Origin: Algoriphagus terrigena DSM 22685
GTDB taxonomy: Bacteria; Bacteroidota; Bacteroidia; Cytophagales; Cyclobacteriaceae
Direction: 5' to 3'
NCBI RefSeq assembly: GCF_000429445.1
Contig: NZ_AUBW01000005.1
Coordinates: forward strand, 124,001-188,000
DNA length: 64,000 bases
Shown: one piece after another, positions 32,623 to 41,181 of the stretch
Position numbering within the stretch: the first letter of the stretch is position 1
Layout: every line of letters starts with the position of its first letter
Made by a program: the position numbers and the translations under genes
Notes under the pieces: model-generated
What the model was told of the DNA's origin: nothing
What the model saw: only the letters and a program-made list of their open reading frames with translations
Databases searched by the model: none

Positions 32623-33825
32623 ATGAAAATACTGTACGTCAACTCCTTGTATAGCCCTCTGATCAAAGGAGGAGCCGAGCTTTCGCTCCAACTGATCGTC
32701 GAAGGGATGAAAAGCCGGGGCCATGAGGTGGTGGTAGCGAGTCTTCATGCCGAAAAAACCAAAACAGTCGACGAGGTGAATGGGGTCAAAGTGATCCGTG
32801 TTCCGTTAAAAAACGGGTATTGGCCGTATGGTGACGCGCAGGCCCCAACCCTCTCCAGAATGGCGTGGCACTTTCGGGATCGGAAAAATGTCGGGATGGG
32901 AGAGACCATCCGGCAAATCCTCCAGGAAGAGCGCCCCGACGTCGTTTCGTGTCACAACCTGGCGGGCTGGTCAATAGCAGTTTGGGACGAGATCCATGCG
33001 GCTGGAATCCCCATCATCCAGGTGCTTCACGACTTCTATTTGCTTTGCCCCAACAGTAACATGAACAAAGCTGGAGTCCCCTGCGAAACGCAATGCCTGA
33101 GCTGTCAGCTACTACGAAGCAACCATCCCACCACTTCTTCTAAAGTCTCGGCGGTCGTAGGTATCAGTCAAAGTATCTTGAATCGGTTTGTTTCTGCAGG
33201 CTACTTTTCCAACGCCTCCAAGGAAGTCATCTATAACGTGAGGACTGCACCCGAGTCGCTGCCTCCCCGCATACGAAAACCAAGAGAAAAGCTCGTTTTG
33301 GGGTATTTGGGTACCATCTCAAAAGTCAAGGGCGTCGAATGGCTGATCGAGCAATTTCAAAAGTTGAGCATTCCCGCGAGTTTGAAAATCGCCGGAAATG
33401 GCAACGAAAATACCTTGGAGGAGTTTCGCCACCTCGCTAAAAGTTCGCAAGTGGAATTTGTCGGGTTTGTCAAACCAAGCGAATTCCTTAAAACAATTGA
33501 TGCGCTGGTAGTTCCCAGTCTGTGGGAAGAGCCGCTCGGGATGGTGGCCATCGAAGCCCTGGCGCATGGTGTTCCGGTCATCACTTCCGGAAAGGGCGGA
33601 CTCGGTGAAAGCGTCAAACATGAGCTAAACGGCCTGATTTGTCATCCGGAGCAGGCAAACTCTCTGGGTGAGGCGATGGTCCGACTTTATGATTATCCTG
33701 CACTCTATAACCGTCTGAGTGCAGCTGCTTCTGATTCTGTTTCGCGTTTCCTGGACAAAGACCGCCTGATCTCGGAGTACGATCAAGTCGTCCGCGCAGC
33801 TATGCTCCAAAAATCCCGCGCCTGA
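32623..33825 (+). CDS. Glycosyltransferase family 4
   Basis: A 400-residue GT-B enzyme. The acceptor half begins with KGGAELSLQLIVEGM, a glycine-rich entry typical of GT4. The donor half has LVLGYLGTISKVKGVEWLIE and the E-x7-E type motif in LWEEPLGMVAIEALAHGVPV. A cysteine cluster (CPNSNMNKAGVPCETQCLSC) in the middle is a known feature of one GT4 subgroup. Part of the Wzx/Wzy cluster. Confidence 0.92.
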   Translation: MKILYVNSLYSPLIKGGAELSLQLIVEGMKSRGHEVVVASLHAEKTKTVDEVNGVKVIRVPLKNGYWPYGDAQAPTLSRMAWHFRDRKNVGMGETIRQILQEERPDVVSCHNLAGWSIAVWDEIHAAGIPIIQVLHDFYLLCPNSNMNKAGVPCETQCLSCQLLRSNHPTTSSKVSAVVGISQSILNRFVSAGYFSNASKEVIYNVRTAPESLPPRIRKPREKLVLGYLGTISKVKGVEWLIEQFQKLSIPASLKIAGNGNENTLEEFRHLAKSSQVEFVGFVKPSEFLKTIDALVVPSLWEEPLGMVAIEALAHGVPVITSGKGGLGESVKHELNGLICHPEQANSLGEAMVRLYDYPALYNRLSAAASDSVSRFLDKDRLISEYDQVVRAAMLQKSRA

Positions 33826-33826
33826 T

Positions 33827-35038
33827 ATGAGTTCCCATTCTCTCACAGGCCCGCCGACCCGATCTGATTTCAGCCGGAAATCCGTCACCCTGACGGAAAG
33901 TCTCCTTTTGCTTTCATTGGTCAGCATCTTTCTTCCCTGGAAAGTCTACCCCGTCTTTTTCCTGATTTCCTCTTTCTTCTTCGTTCGGGAATCGTGGTCT
34001 ATCCATCTTAATAAATGGATGATCGCGTTGGCCGTGTATGTTGGATATGGGCTTGTAGTCGTAGGATTGACGTACTCAGGAAGCTCTCAGGAGATCGGAA
34101 ACGCAGCAAAGTTGCTGGTCAATCCCCTCTTTTTAGTGTGCTCCATCCACTGGCTCAGTAAGCGTGAAAACACCCGCTTGACCCACTTTCTCGACTGGAC
34201 GCTGGGCATCCTATTGCTGCTCAGCTTACTTCAACTGCTGGTTTACCACGCTTCGTTTGACTTTCGCCTGATTCTGGGATCCGACACGTCGGGTCAAGCC
34301 AGCGGACTGTACCGACCTGGACTTTATTACTGGGGATTGGACGACAAAAATATGTTTGGAGCCAGGATAGCCCTCTTGGGGTTTGTATTTGTCTTCATAC
34401 CTGTTCTACAAAAGCACAAACTGAGTGCAGTCCGCATTCTCTTTGTCTTTTTGATCGCCTTCCTGAGTCTTTCCAGGACGCCGATGGTCGCGCTTTTGAT
34501 TGGAATTTTTGCCTTGAGTTGGATGATTCTGGAGCGAAAATGGAGAATCGTCCTCCTCGTCGCAGTGGCGATCGCGCTCCCGTTCTTTCTCACGCAGGTC
34601 GTACGGATCGACTCGATCACTTCTTCCAACGACGGCATGGGCATCCGGATCGTGTATTGGACAGCGTTTTTCACTCACTTTTCTGAGCTTTCTATTTGGG
34701 GAGGTGGATTCTTGGAAGCGAGAGACTTTCTGCAGGAAAACGCAAAGTTCTATCGCGGCGAACCGCATATTCACAACACCTTCATGACCACTTATGTGGA
34801 GTTTGGAATCATTGGATTCTTGGCTTTCACCGCTTTTATCGGCCTGTTTTTCCAAGCCTGCCTTCAACGAATCGGGCAAATTGGGATGTTGATCGTGCTT
34901 TTCCTCCCCATCCTCGCCATCATGATGATCCTGTATTCGGGATATGACAATGACGTCGCGGTGTATTTTGTCCTGATCTGGCTGGTAGGATCCCAGCATG
35001 CAATCGACTTTCACCATACCAAAATCAAGACCCTATGA
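33827..35038 (+). CDS. O-antigen polymerase/ligase-like membrane protein (Wzy-like)
   Basis: A 403-residue protein with about 10-11 hydrophobic helices and a larger periplasmic loop near the C-terminus, where GGGFLEARDFLQEN and PHIHNTFMTTYVEFG match the conserved H-N motif of the O-antigen ligase/polymerase family. It probably joins repeat units on the periplasmic side. It starts one base after the preceding stop and ends inside the next start (ATGA). Confidence 0.87.
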   Translation: MSSHSLTGPPTRSDFSRKSVTLTESLLLLSLVSIFLPWKVYPVFFLISSFFFVRESWSIHLNKWMIALAVYVGYGLVVVGLTYSGSSQEIGNAAKLLVNPLFLVCSIHWLSKRENTRLTHFLDWTLGILLLLSLLQLLVYHASFDFRLILGSDTSGQASGLYRPGLYYWGLDDKNMFGARIALLGFVFVFIPVLQKHKLSAVRILFVFLIAFLSLSRTPMVALLIGIFALSWMILERKWRIVLLVAVAIALPFFLTQVVRIDSITSSNDGMGIRIVYWTAFFTHFSELSIWGGGFLEARDFLQENAKFYRGEPHIHNTFMTTYVEFGIIGFLAFTAFIGLFFQACLQRIGQIGMLIVLFLPILAIMMILYSGYDNDVAVYFVLIWLVGSQHAIDFHHTKIKTL

Positions 35039-36024
35039 ACGGGAAAAAAGTATTGATCGACTCCAGCTGGGACGGAGATACCGGCATCGGAAGACTCTAT
35101 CGCGAAGTGATGGCCCGCAAGCCGGACTTTGTGAAAGCGATTCCGCTTCCGCAGGAGGAAAACGCCGCCGGTTTTCTGGCTCCCTTCCACCTGGCCCAAA
35201 AGATCAGAAAATCCGAAGCGGACGTCTTCTACAGTCCGACGTTCATCCCGCCGCTGTTTTCGGCAATGCCCTTTGTCTTTACTATACACGACTTGATGCA
35301 CTTGTTTTACTACTCACGGCTGCATAAAGAATACTACCGCTGGGTGATCGCCCCTTTGGCAAAAAGGGCGAAAAAGATCATCACCGTGTCCGAGTATAGC
35401 AAGTCTCTTTTGGTGGAAAAATTGGGCATTCCAGCCGACTTGATTCGGGTGATCTACAACGGTGTCGGGGAGAACTTCCTGCAAAACGAACGGGAATACG
35501 AGCTGGACAGACCTTACTTTCTCTATGTCGGCAACCGGCGGACTTATAAAAATATCCCTGCGATGCTCGAAGCTTTCGCTCAGGCGGATATTTCGAAGGA
35601 TTTTGTGTTCGCGCTCTCCGGACATCCGGAACCGGAGATTGACACCCTCATCCGCACCTTAGGAATCGAAAGCCGGGTAAGGTTTTTGGGTATGATCCCG
35701 GAGGAAGATCTTCCCTCGGTGTACAAAGGGGCACATGCAACCCTGTTTGTCTCCAAGATGGAAGGCTTCGGACTGCCCGTAATCGAATCGATGGCTTCGG
35801 GTACTCCGGTACTGACCTCGTCCGAGTCTTCACTACCGGAAATCGCCGGGGGTGCCGCCATCTGTGTCACTCCGAGTGAAGTCAGCGCCATCCAGCAGGG
35901 AATCGAGATGCTGGTCCACGACGAAAAAACCTATCTCTACTGTGTAGAGAAAGGACTCGAACGGGCAAGAGACTTCTCTTGGGAAAAAACCGCAACCCAG
36001 ACATGGGAAACCATCCTAGAGTAA
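35035..36024 (+). CDS. Glycosyltransferase family 4 (mannosyltransferase-like)
   Basis: A 329-residue GT-B enzyme: FTIHDLMHLFYY in the acceptor half, LYVGNRRTYKNIPAMLEAFA at the linker, and MEGFGLPVIESMASGTPVLT with the E-x7-E catalytic/donor motif. It is translationally coupled to the polymerase gene by a four-base overlap. Confidence 0.92.
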   Translation: MNGKKVLIDSSWDGDTGIGRLYREVMARKPDFVKAIPLPQEENAAGFLAPFHLAQKIRKSEADVFYSPTFIPPLFSAMPFVFTIHDLMHLFYYSRLHKEYYRWVIAPLAKRAKKIITVSEYSKSLLVEKLGIPADLIRVIYNGVGENFLQNEREYELDRPYFLYVGNRRTYKNIPAMLEAFAQADISKDFVFALSGHPEPEIDTLIRTLGIESRVRFLGMIPEEDLPSVYKGAHATLFVSKMEGFGLPVIESMASGTPVLTSSESSLPEIAGGAAICVTPSEVSAIQQGIEMLVHDEKTYLYCVEKGLERARDFSWEKTATQTWETILE

Positions 36025-36037
36025 ACCTATTATTGAT

Positions 36038-37738
36038 ATGCAACTGCTTCTTACACTTCTTTTGTTTCTGTTCACCTCTGACCAAAGCTCTGGCAACGAT
36101 TCGCTTCCGGCGGCTTCCAGCACCGGAATCCGGCGGACAGTGACTGATTTTGGCGCTGTAGGTGACAGTATCCGCGACAATACTGCCGCCATCCAAAAAG
36201 TTCTGGACGAATCCTCTCCCGGCGACACGGTTTTTATTCCCGAAGGAAATTTTATGATTCGGACACTCCAGCTCCGATCAGGAGTCCATTTGGTTTCCAC
36301 AGGAACCTTGGCCCACCATCCCGACGCGAAGACTGGCGACTACTCGATCGAAAAGCAAAGCTCGCCCAATCCGCTGATCAAGGCGGACAGCGTGACCGAC
36401 ATTTACATTTCGGTGAGGGCAAGATCAAAAAATGAGGCAATACACCTGCGAAAAAGCCAGCGAATCCGCATTGTAAACTCGGATTTTCAAGGAGACTCTA
36501 CTAAGCTTCGTGCTTATCCGGGGATATTGGCTTTTCAATGTAGCGGATTGGAAGTGCTTTCATCCAGGATCCATCACTTTGGAAGCAGCAGAACGGAGAC
36601 ACATTCCTATCAACCGGGCACCGGAATCAGGATTCTGACCAGTAACACGATTTCGATCAGAGACTCAGAAATCTTCAAAAACGGAGAAAACGGCATTTTC
36701 ATCTACGGCAGTCGCAAAGCGGAAGTCCTGAACAGTACCATCCACCACAATGGTATGTCTGGGATTCAGGTGGCGTTTGGCGATAGCGGCAAGGAAAGCG
36801 ACTACACCTTTTCCGGCAACGTGCTGGATCGCAATGCGGCCGATGGGATTGATATTAACAATCGTTCCCCCGAAAGAGCAAAAGAAATCTCGACCACGAT
36901 TGCTTACAATCTGAGCTGCGAAAATGGCTTTGTCAAGGGACAATCCACTCCCGACGGCTCCGGCTTCGGCACGCTGATCAATATCTCCGGCTTGGTCATC
37001 TACCGAAATCAGGCCATCGGCAACAACCGTCCCGCGCTATATATCGAGGACTGCGGCATCATCCTGACCAGAGAAAACCAAGCTGACAATCAGGTGGAGA
37101 TCGTGCTGGGTCTCGCAGATCTCAGGATCGAATCCAGCCAGTACAGCAGCATCAATCTCATGGCGAATACCAAGGCGAAGCACATCCTGATCAAAGACAG
37201 CCAGATCGGCTCGCTCTCCCTGCCCAACAAGATCGAGGTGGAGCAGTTTGAAGTGCTTTCCAACTCCTTTTCCCATGCAAGATTCAATATCAACATGAAA
37301 GGAAATCTGGTGTTGAAAGGCAATGATCTGAAAAACAACAGCGAATCCAACGTCCTCTTCATAGCCGGGGCAGGAAGTGTAGCCGTTGAGGACAACCAAA
37401 TCGAAAGTCTGAAGACCACCGCGGTCATCGTGAAAAAGTCCGCGACTGATATCCGTCTGATCGGAAATGAGATACGCTCCGCAGGTCCGGTGATTCTGGA
37501 CGAGGGCAGTCCCAATCTCCTGATCCAAGACAACAAGATCGAGCTACTCCCTGGAGGAAAGGAAAATGTCACGTTAAGGAGCAACTATCCCGACAGGATC
37601 CAGCTATTGGGCAATGAACATCATGGCGCCGAGGGCAAACCGACGCTGGTATTTGTCGGCAAAGGCAAGGCAAAAGTCAACGAGAAACTCGTCAGCGGCA
37701 TTGCAGACTACGCGGAAGTGGAAATAGAAAACGATTAA
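36038..37738 (+). CDS. Secreted right-handed parallel beta-helix protein
   Basis: A 566-residue protein with a signal peptide (MQLLLTLLLFLFTS). The start of the fold reads VTDFGAVGDSIRDNTAAIQK, the pectate-lyase-3 type entry, and regular rungs follow with N/I/V-rich repeats (for example RDSEIFKNGENGIFIYGSRK, then AEVLNSTIHHNGMSGIQV). The family includes lyases, C5-epimerases and phage-tailspike-like proteins. Placed between polymerase and glycosyltransferase genes, it probably trims, modifies or helps secrete the polymer. Catalytic residues cannot be assigned by eye. Confidence 0.85.
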   Translation: MQLLLTLLLFLFTSDQSSGNDSLPAASSTGIRRTVTDFGAVGDSIRDNTAAIQKVLDESSPGDTVFIPEGNFMIRTLQLRSGVHLVSTGTLAHHPDAKTGDYSIEKQSSPNPLIKADSVTDIYISVRARSKNEAIHLRKSQRIRIVNSDFQGDSTKLRAYPGILAFQCSGLEVLSSRIHHFGSSRTETHSYQPGTGIRILTSNTISIRDSEIFKNGENGIFIYGSRKAEVLNSTIHHNGMSGIQVAFGDSGKESDYTFSGNVLDRNAADGIDINNRSPERAKEISTTIAYNLSCENGFVKGQSTPDGSGFGTLINISGLVIYRNQAIGNNRPALYIEDCGIILTRENQADNQVEIVLGLADLRIESSQYSSINLMANTKAKHILIKDSQIGSLSLPNKIEVEQFEVLSNSFSHARFNINMKGNLVLKGNDLKNNSESNVLFIAGAGSVAVEDNQIESLKTTAVIVKKSATDIRLIGNEIRSAGPVILDEGSPNLLIQDNKIELLPGGKENVTLRSNYPDRIQLLGNEHHGAEGKPTLVFVGKGKAKVNEKLVSGIADYAEVEIEND

Positions 37739-37754
37739 AAAAGCTCACTCACAA

Positions 37755-38672
37755 ATGAAAGTCAATCTCTATATCCCCACGCTAAACGGCGGCGCTAGAA
37801 TGGAGGAGGTGGTAGCGGGAATTCTGAAACAGACTCAAGCTATCAACCGACTGGTGGTGGTCGATTCTGGTTCCACGGATGGCACTTTGGGCTACTTCAG
37901 TGGCATTGCGCACGATTTGATCACGCTAGACAAGAAGGATTTTGATCATGGAGGGACGCGAGATCTGGCAATCAAAGCGTATCCGGATGCTGAAGTCTTT
38001 GTCTTCCTGACACAGGATGCCATCTTGGAAAACGCTGACGCGCTGGAGAAAATGGTCTTAGCTCTTGATTCGAACCCAAAGCTCGGAATGTGCTATGGGC
38101 GACAGCTGCCCCATCGCCATGCGAAAGTGCTGGAATCTCATTCCCGCCTCTTCAACTACCCGGAAAAGTCCCAGATCCGCACCTTTCAAGACCGGGAAAG
38201 ATTGGGTATCCGCACGATCTCCTGCTCCAATTCCTTTGCCGCATACCGAGCGGAAGCTTATTTTGACGCGGGAGGATTTCCATCGGGCACCATCCTCGGC
38301 GAGGACGTGCTTATCGCCGGACAGATGATGCTCAAGGGATGGGAACTGGCCTATTTGGCCGAAGCTCGTGTGTACCATTCACACGACTATTCCCTGGCGG
38401 AGGAATTCAGGAGGTATTTCGACATCGGGGTATTTCACCGGGACAATCCCTGGATATTTGAAAAGTTCGGCAAAGCCGGCAAGGAAGGTTTCAGCTACCT
38501 TCGCTCAGAGATTGCCTATGTTTGGGAGCATAGTCCGCGACTACTGCCAAAGACGTTTGCTTCGCTTTTTGCCAAGTGGACAGGCTATCGGCTGGGCATA
38601 CTCCATCAATCGCTTCCGCTGGGTATCAAACCTTCCCTTTCCATGCATTCTGCCCACTGGCGGAAACAATAA
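37755..38672 (+). CDS. Glycosyltransferase family 2, rhamnosyltransferase-like
   Basis: A 305-residue GT-A enzyme with VVVDSGSTDGTLGYF, the DFDHGGTRDLAI motif that is typical of rhamnosyltransferases, FVFLTQDAIL for the metal site and GEDVLIAGQMMLKGW later. It is the last gene of the tight plus-strand run. The following 291 bases (38673-38963) hold no gene; I see a short GATTTCTT/AAGAAATC inverted repeat near 38745 but no proper T-tract. Confidence 0.9.
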   Translation: MKVNLYIPTLNGGARMEEVVAGILKQTQAINRLVVVDSGSTDGTLGYFSGIAHDLITLDKKDFDHGGTRDLAIKAYPDAEVFVFLTQDAILENADALEKMVLALDSNPKLGMCYGRQLPHRHAKVLESHSRLFNYPEKSQIRTFQDRERLGIRTISCSNSFAAYRAEAYFDAGGFPSGTILGEDVLIAGQMMLKGWELAYLAEARVYHSHDYSLAEEFRRYFDIGVFHRDNPWIFEKFGKAGKEGFSYLRSEIAYVWEHSPRLLPKTFASLFAKWTGYRLGILHQSLPLGIKPSLSMHSAHWRKQ

Positions 38673-38963
38673 ACGCCCCAAGCTGCCAGAAATTGGCAGT
38701 GGGGTGTAGCAGGTCTGAACAATGTGTGGAACGTGCCGCACAGCGATTTCTTCGCCAGCCGTACAAAGAAATCAGTTAACAAATATTTGGATATTTTTTT
38801 AAAAAGACCCTTCAGCGCATCCATTCGAACTTTTTGAGGCTTTTACCACTAAAATTCTCTGCCTTTTCCTTCCAAAAGAACCCGCGATTCCAGCCCCCGG
38901 TAGGTCATGGTATGTTAATTGGATTTTAGCAATCACCAACTACCACAATAAATTCTTTTAACG

Positions 38964-39680
38964 ATGGCAGGATCTAATCAAAACCAAGAATATGTACTCA
39001 CGGAGTACAGAGGACAATCATCTCTTCCGACTTTCATAGAGATGTACCGTGTATCGTCAGACACCGTAAGGGAGGCTATCTTCGACGGGATCGAGATCAC
39101 CACACGATTTGTCAAGCGGAGCTTCGACATTGCGTTTTCCAGCGTGGTCATGCTCCTGGGACTCCCAATCTTCCTTACCGTGATGCTGATTACCAAACTT
39201 ACCTCTCCCGGGCCGGTCTTTTATAAGCAAGAGCGGATCGGTCGAAATGGTATTCCATTCTACATCTACAAGTTCAGAAGCATGATCGTGAAGTCCGAAG
39301 TGAACGGCCCGCAGACGACCAGCGACGACGACCCTAGGATTACTCCCTGGGGAAATATTATGAGAAAGACTCATTTGGACGAGTTGCCGCAATTCTGGAA
39401 CGTACTTAAAGGCGATATGGCCATCGTAGGCCCTCGACCTGAGCGGGCGTTCTTTATCCGACAAATCACCGAAAAAGCGCCGGCTTACTGGAAACTCCTT
39501 GCACTGAAGCCTGGGATCACCTCAATCGGTCAAGTCGATTATGGCTATGCCGAAAGTGTAGATCAAATGGTCGAGCGAATGAGAGTCGACTTGAGATATC
39601 TGGAGGATGTAAGTATCCTGACCGACCTTGAGATCATCTTCAAAACAGTCGGAACAATGATCGGCGGCAAAGGGAAATAA
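38964..39680 (+). CDS. Undecaprenyl-phosphate sugar-1-phosphate transferase (initiating enzyme)
   Basis: A 238-residue bacterial sugar transferase. Residues about 42-70 form the membrane re-entrant helix (KRSFDIAFSSVVMLLGLPIF); the catalytic part has PVFYKQERIGRNG, YKFRSM, HLDELPQFWNVLKGDMA and VGPRPE. It lacks the large N-terminal membrane domain of WbaP and is the small PglC/WcaJ-C type with a 40-residue tail in front. It should start repeat-unit synthesis for the cluster. It is preceded by a 291-base gap and followed by a terminator, so it may have its own promoter. Confidence 0.93.
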   Translation: MAGSNQNQEYVLTEYRGQSSLPTFIEMYRVSSDTVREAIFDGIEITTRFVKRSFDIAFSSVVMLLGLPIFLTVMLITKLTSPGPVFYKQERIGRNGIPFYIYKFRSMIVKSEVNGPQTTSDDDPRITPWGNIMRKTHLDELPQFWNVLKGDMAIVGPRPERAFFIRQITEKAPAYWKLLALKPGITSIGQVDYGYAESVDQMVERMRVDLRYLEDVSILTDLEIIFKTVGTMIGGKGK

Positions 39681-39700
39681 TTGCTCAGATGCTCTAAAAC

Positions 39701-39737
39701 AAAAAAAGCTAAAGCCTTGATTGGCTTTAGCTTTTTT
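39701..39737 (+). terminator. Rho-independent terminator, bidirectional
   Basis: AAAAGCTAAAGCC and its complement around a TTGATT loop, with A and T runs outside. It closes the exopolysaccharide locus and the convergent DinB-like gene. Confidence 0.88.
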
Positions 39738-39756
39738 CGTTTTCCTACGACCAGAA

Positions 39757-40290
39757 TCAGAATCCAACAAACTCAGGAGGGGCGATTCCCTTGAAACGAA
39801 GGTAAGCGATGGCCGAACCGCGATGATGCGTGCAATGATCCATCAGCAGCGCTTCCACTTGTCTTCTGGATACAGTAGTAGTACCGAAAACCTCGATTTT
39901 CTCGGCCGCGTCAGCATCACTGAGCGCTTTCACGGTCGCTGTGCCATAGTCATAGGTGGCGGCCACAAATTTTGCCAAGTCAGCTTTGGATGCCGTCGCC
40001 AGTTCGATCGCTGGCGCATCGTCCGCTCCCTTGAGGAATCCTTTGGAGATGCCGACAATTGATTCTGCGATGTGATGAATTTGCTCCTTAAATGACATGG
40101 CTTCCGGATCGGGCTTAAAGTCCAACTCCGTCTCTGGCATTTTGTCCAGCACATCCAGCGTGAATTGTTTGCCATTTTCCCATTTAGCCAAAAATTCCTC
40201 TTTGGTGGTTTGGGCCTCCGCCAGACCGGCGAAAAGCATCATCGTCGCAGAGAAAAGCGCGGCGAAAGTAAATTTGATCGTAGTTTTCAT
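39757..40290 (-). CDS. Secreted DinB-like (four-helix, metal-binding) protein
   Basis: A 177-residue protein with a signal peptide (ending GLAEAQ) and a DinB/YfiT-type helical bundle. The likely metal histidines are those of EQIHHIAESI and MDHCTHHRG. DinB-like enzymes often use metal for thiol-dependent transfer, but most Bacteroidota members with a signal peptide are uncharacterised. It is a single gene, convergent with the sugar transferase. Confidence 0.82.
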   Translation of the reverse strand: MKTTIKFTFAALFSATMMLFAGLAEAQTTKEEFLAKWENGKQFTLDVLDKMPETELDFKPDPEAMSFKEQIHHIAESIVGISKGFLKGADDAPAIELATASKADLAKFVAATYDYGTATVKALSDADAAEKIEVFGTTTVSRRQVEALLMDHCTHHRGSAIAYLRFKGIAPPEFVGF

Positions 40291-40431
40291 GGGTCAGTGT
40301 TTTTGGTTTTTTGTTAAAGTTCTTCTATTCCAAGTTCAATTCAAATGGAAAACCTAATTTTGACCATGATGAAATCGAGCATGATGAAAGTGTCATACGC
40401 CAGAATGATTATCCAGAAAGCGAGATTCGAT

Positions 40432-41004
40432 ATGAAACTGTTGGCTTTGCCGCTTCTCCTCTTGGTCTTAGCCGGATGTGAAAATACATGGCTGCCAAAA
40501 CCGACCGGTTACAACAAGATTGACCTTCCCAATCACTCCTACGACAGCCTTTCGGGCGACTATCCTTATGAGTTGGATTTTGCGAAAGCCAGCAGCGTCG
40601 AGGCGGATTCTTTTAACTTGAAAGAAAAAGCCTGGATCAATCTGAACTACAAAGACTTCGGCGCAAAAGTCCATCTCACTTACAAAAAAATAGGCGAAGA
40701 CGGAGCCGATTTCCAAACCCTGTCCAACGATGCCTTCAAGCTGACGGCAAAGCATCAGATAAAAGCCTACGGGATCGAGGAAGGAGTATTAGTGACGCCG
40801 CATGGCTACACGGCCGTCGTGGCCGAGTTGTCGGGAGAAGTACCGACTCAGTTTCAGTTTTTTGTCACTGACTCCACGCGTCATTTCCTCAGGGGAGCGT
40901 TGTATTTCAATACCGCAATGAAAAACGACTCTCTGGCTCCCGTGATCGAACACATTAAGATCGACATGACTCATTTGATGAACTCGGTGAAGTTTGTGGA
41001 CTAG
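40432..41004 (+). CDS. gldD: Gliding motility lipoprotein GldD
   Basis: A 190-residue lipoprotein: signal MKLLALPLLLLVLAGC, then WLPKPTGYNKIDLPNHSY, the family hallmark near the N-terminus, and further on INLNYKDFGAKVHLTYKKI. GldD is required for gliding in Flavobacterium and belongs to the gliding/type IX secretion set. The ATG at 40432 gives a proper lipoprotein signal; the upstream in-frame ATGs from 40345 would bury it. No other gld genes are adjacent. Confidence 0.92.
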   Translation: MKLLALPLLLLVLAGCENTWLPKPTGYNKIDLPNHSYDSLSGDYPYELDFAKASSVEADSFNLKEKAWINLNYKDFGAKVHLTYKKIGEDGADFQTLSNDAFKLTAKHQIKAYGIEEGVLVTPHGYTAVVAELSGEVPTQFQFFVTDSTRHFLRGALYFNTAMKNDSLAPVIEHIKIDMTHLMNSVKFVD

Positions 41005-41113
41005 TCGGGCACTTTTTTTCACGTAGTCGGCAGCATAGATTTTCAAAGTGAACCCGCTTAATCAAGCATCTCCAAATTGCCGTCTTTGCAATCCCCTTCA
41101 GGAACATTTCCTT

Positions 41114-41121
41114 ATCTTTGC
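41114..41121 (+). promoter_or_regulatory. Possible -7 element (TATCTTTG) for gltX
   Basis: Matches the TAnnTTTG consensus 61 bases before the gltX start. The nearest TTTG (41085-41088) is 25 bases upstream, a little too far for the -33 box. Confidence 0.42.
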
Positions 41122-41144
41122 CCCCTGATTTGACCAAACCACGC

Positions 41145-41164
41145 CCCGGATTTCGGGGTTTTTA
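41145..41164 (+). terminator. Hairpin with T-run in the gltX leader (terminator or attenuator)
   Basis: CCCCG and CGGGG close a GATTT loop and five T residues follow, 18 bases before the gltX ATG. If the -7 element at 41114 is real, the hairpin lies inside the leader; otherwise it ends the gldD transcript. Confidence 0.55.
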
Positions 41165-41181
41165 GCTGACACGAGATACCC

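Noticed and set aside
32623..33825. Cysteine cluster in the GT4 enzyme as an iron-sulphur site
   Set aside because: The same Cys-rich insertion is common in one GT4 subgroup and does not by itself suggest a redox role.
38745..38800. Inverted repeat GATTTCTT/AAGAAATC after the rhamnosyltransferase gene as a terminator
   Set aside because: The loop is long and the T-rich stretch begins too far downstream of the stem.
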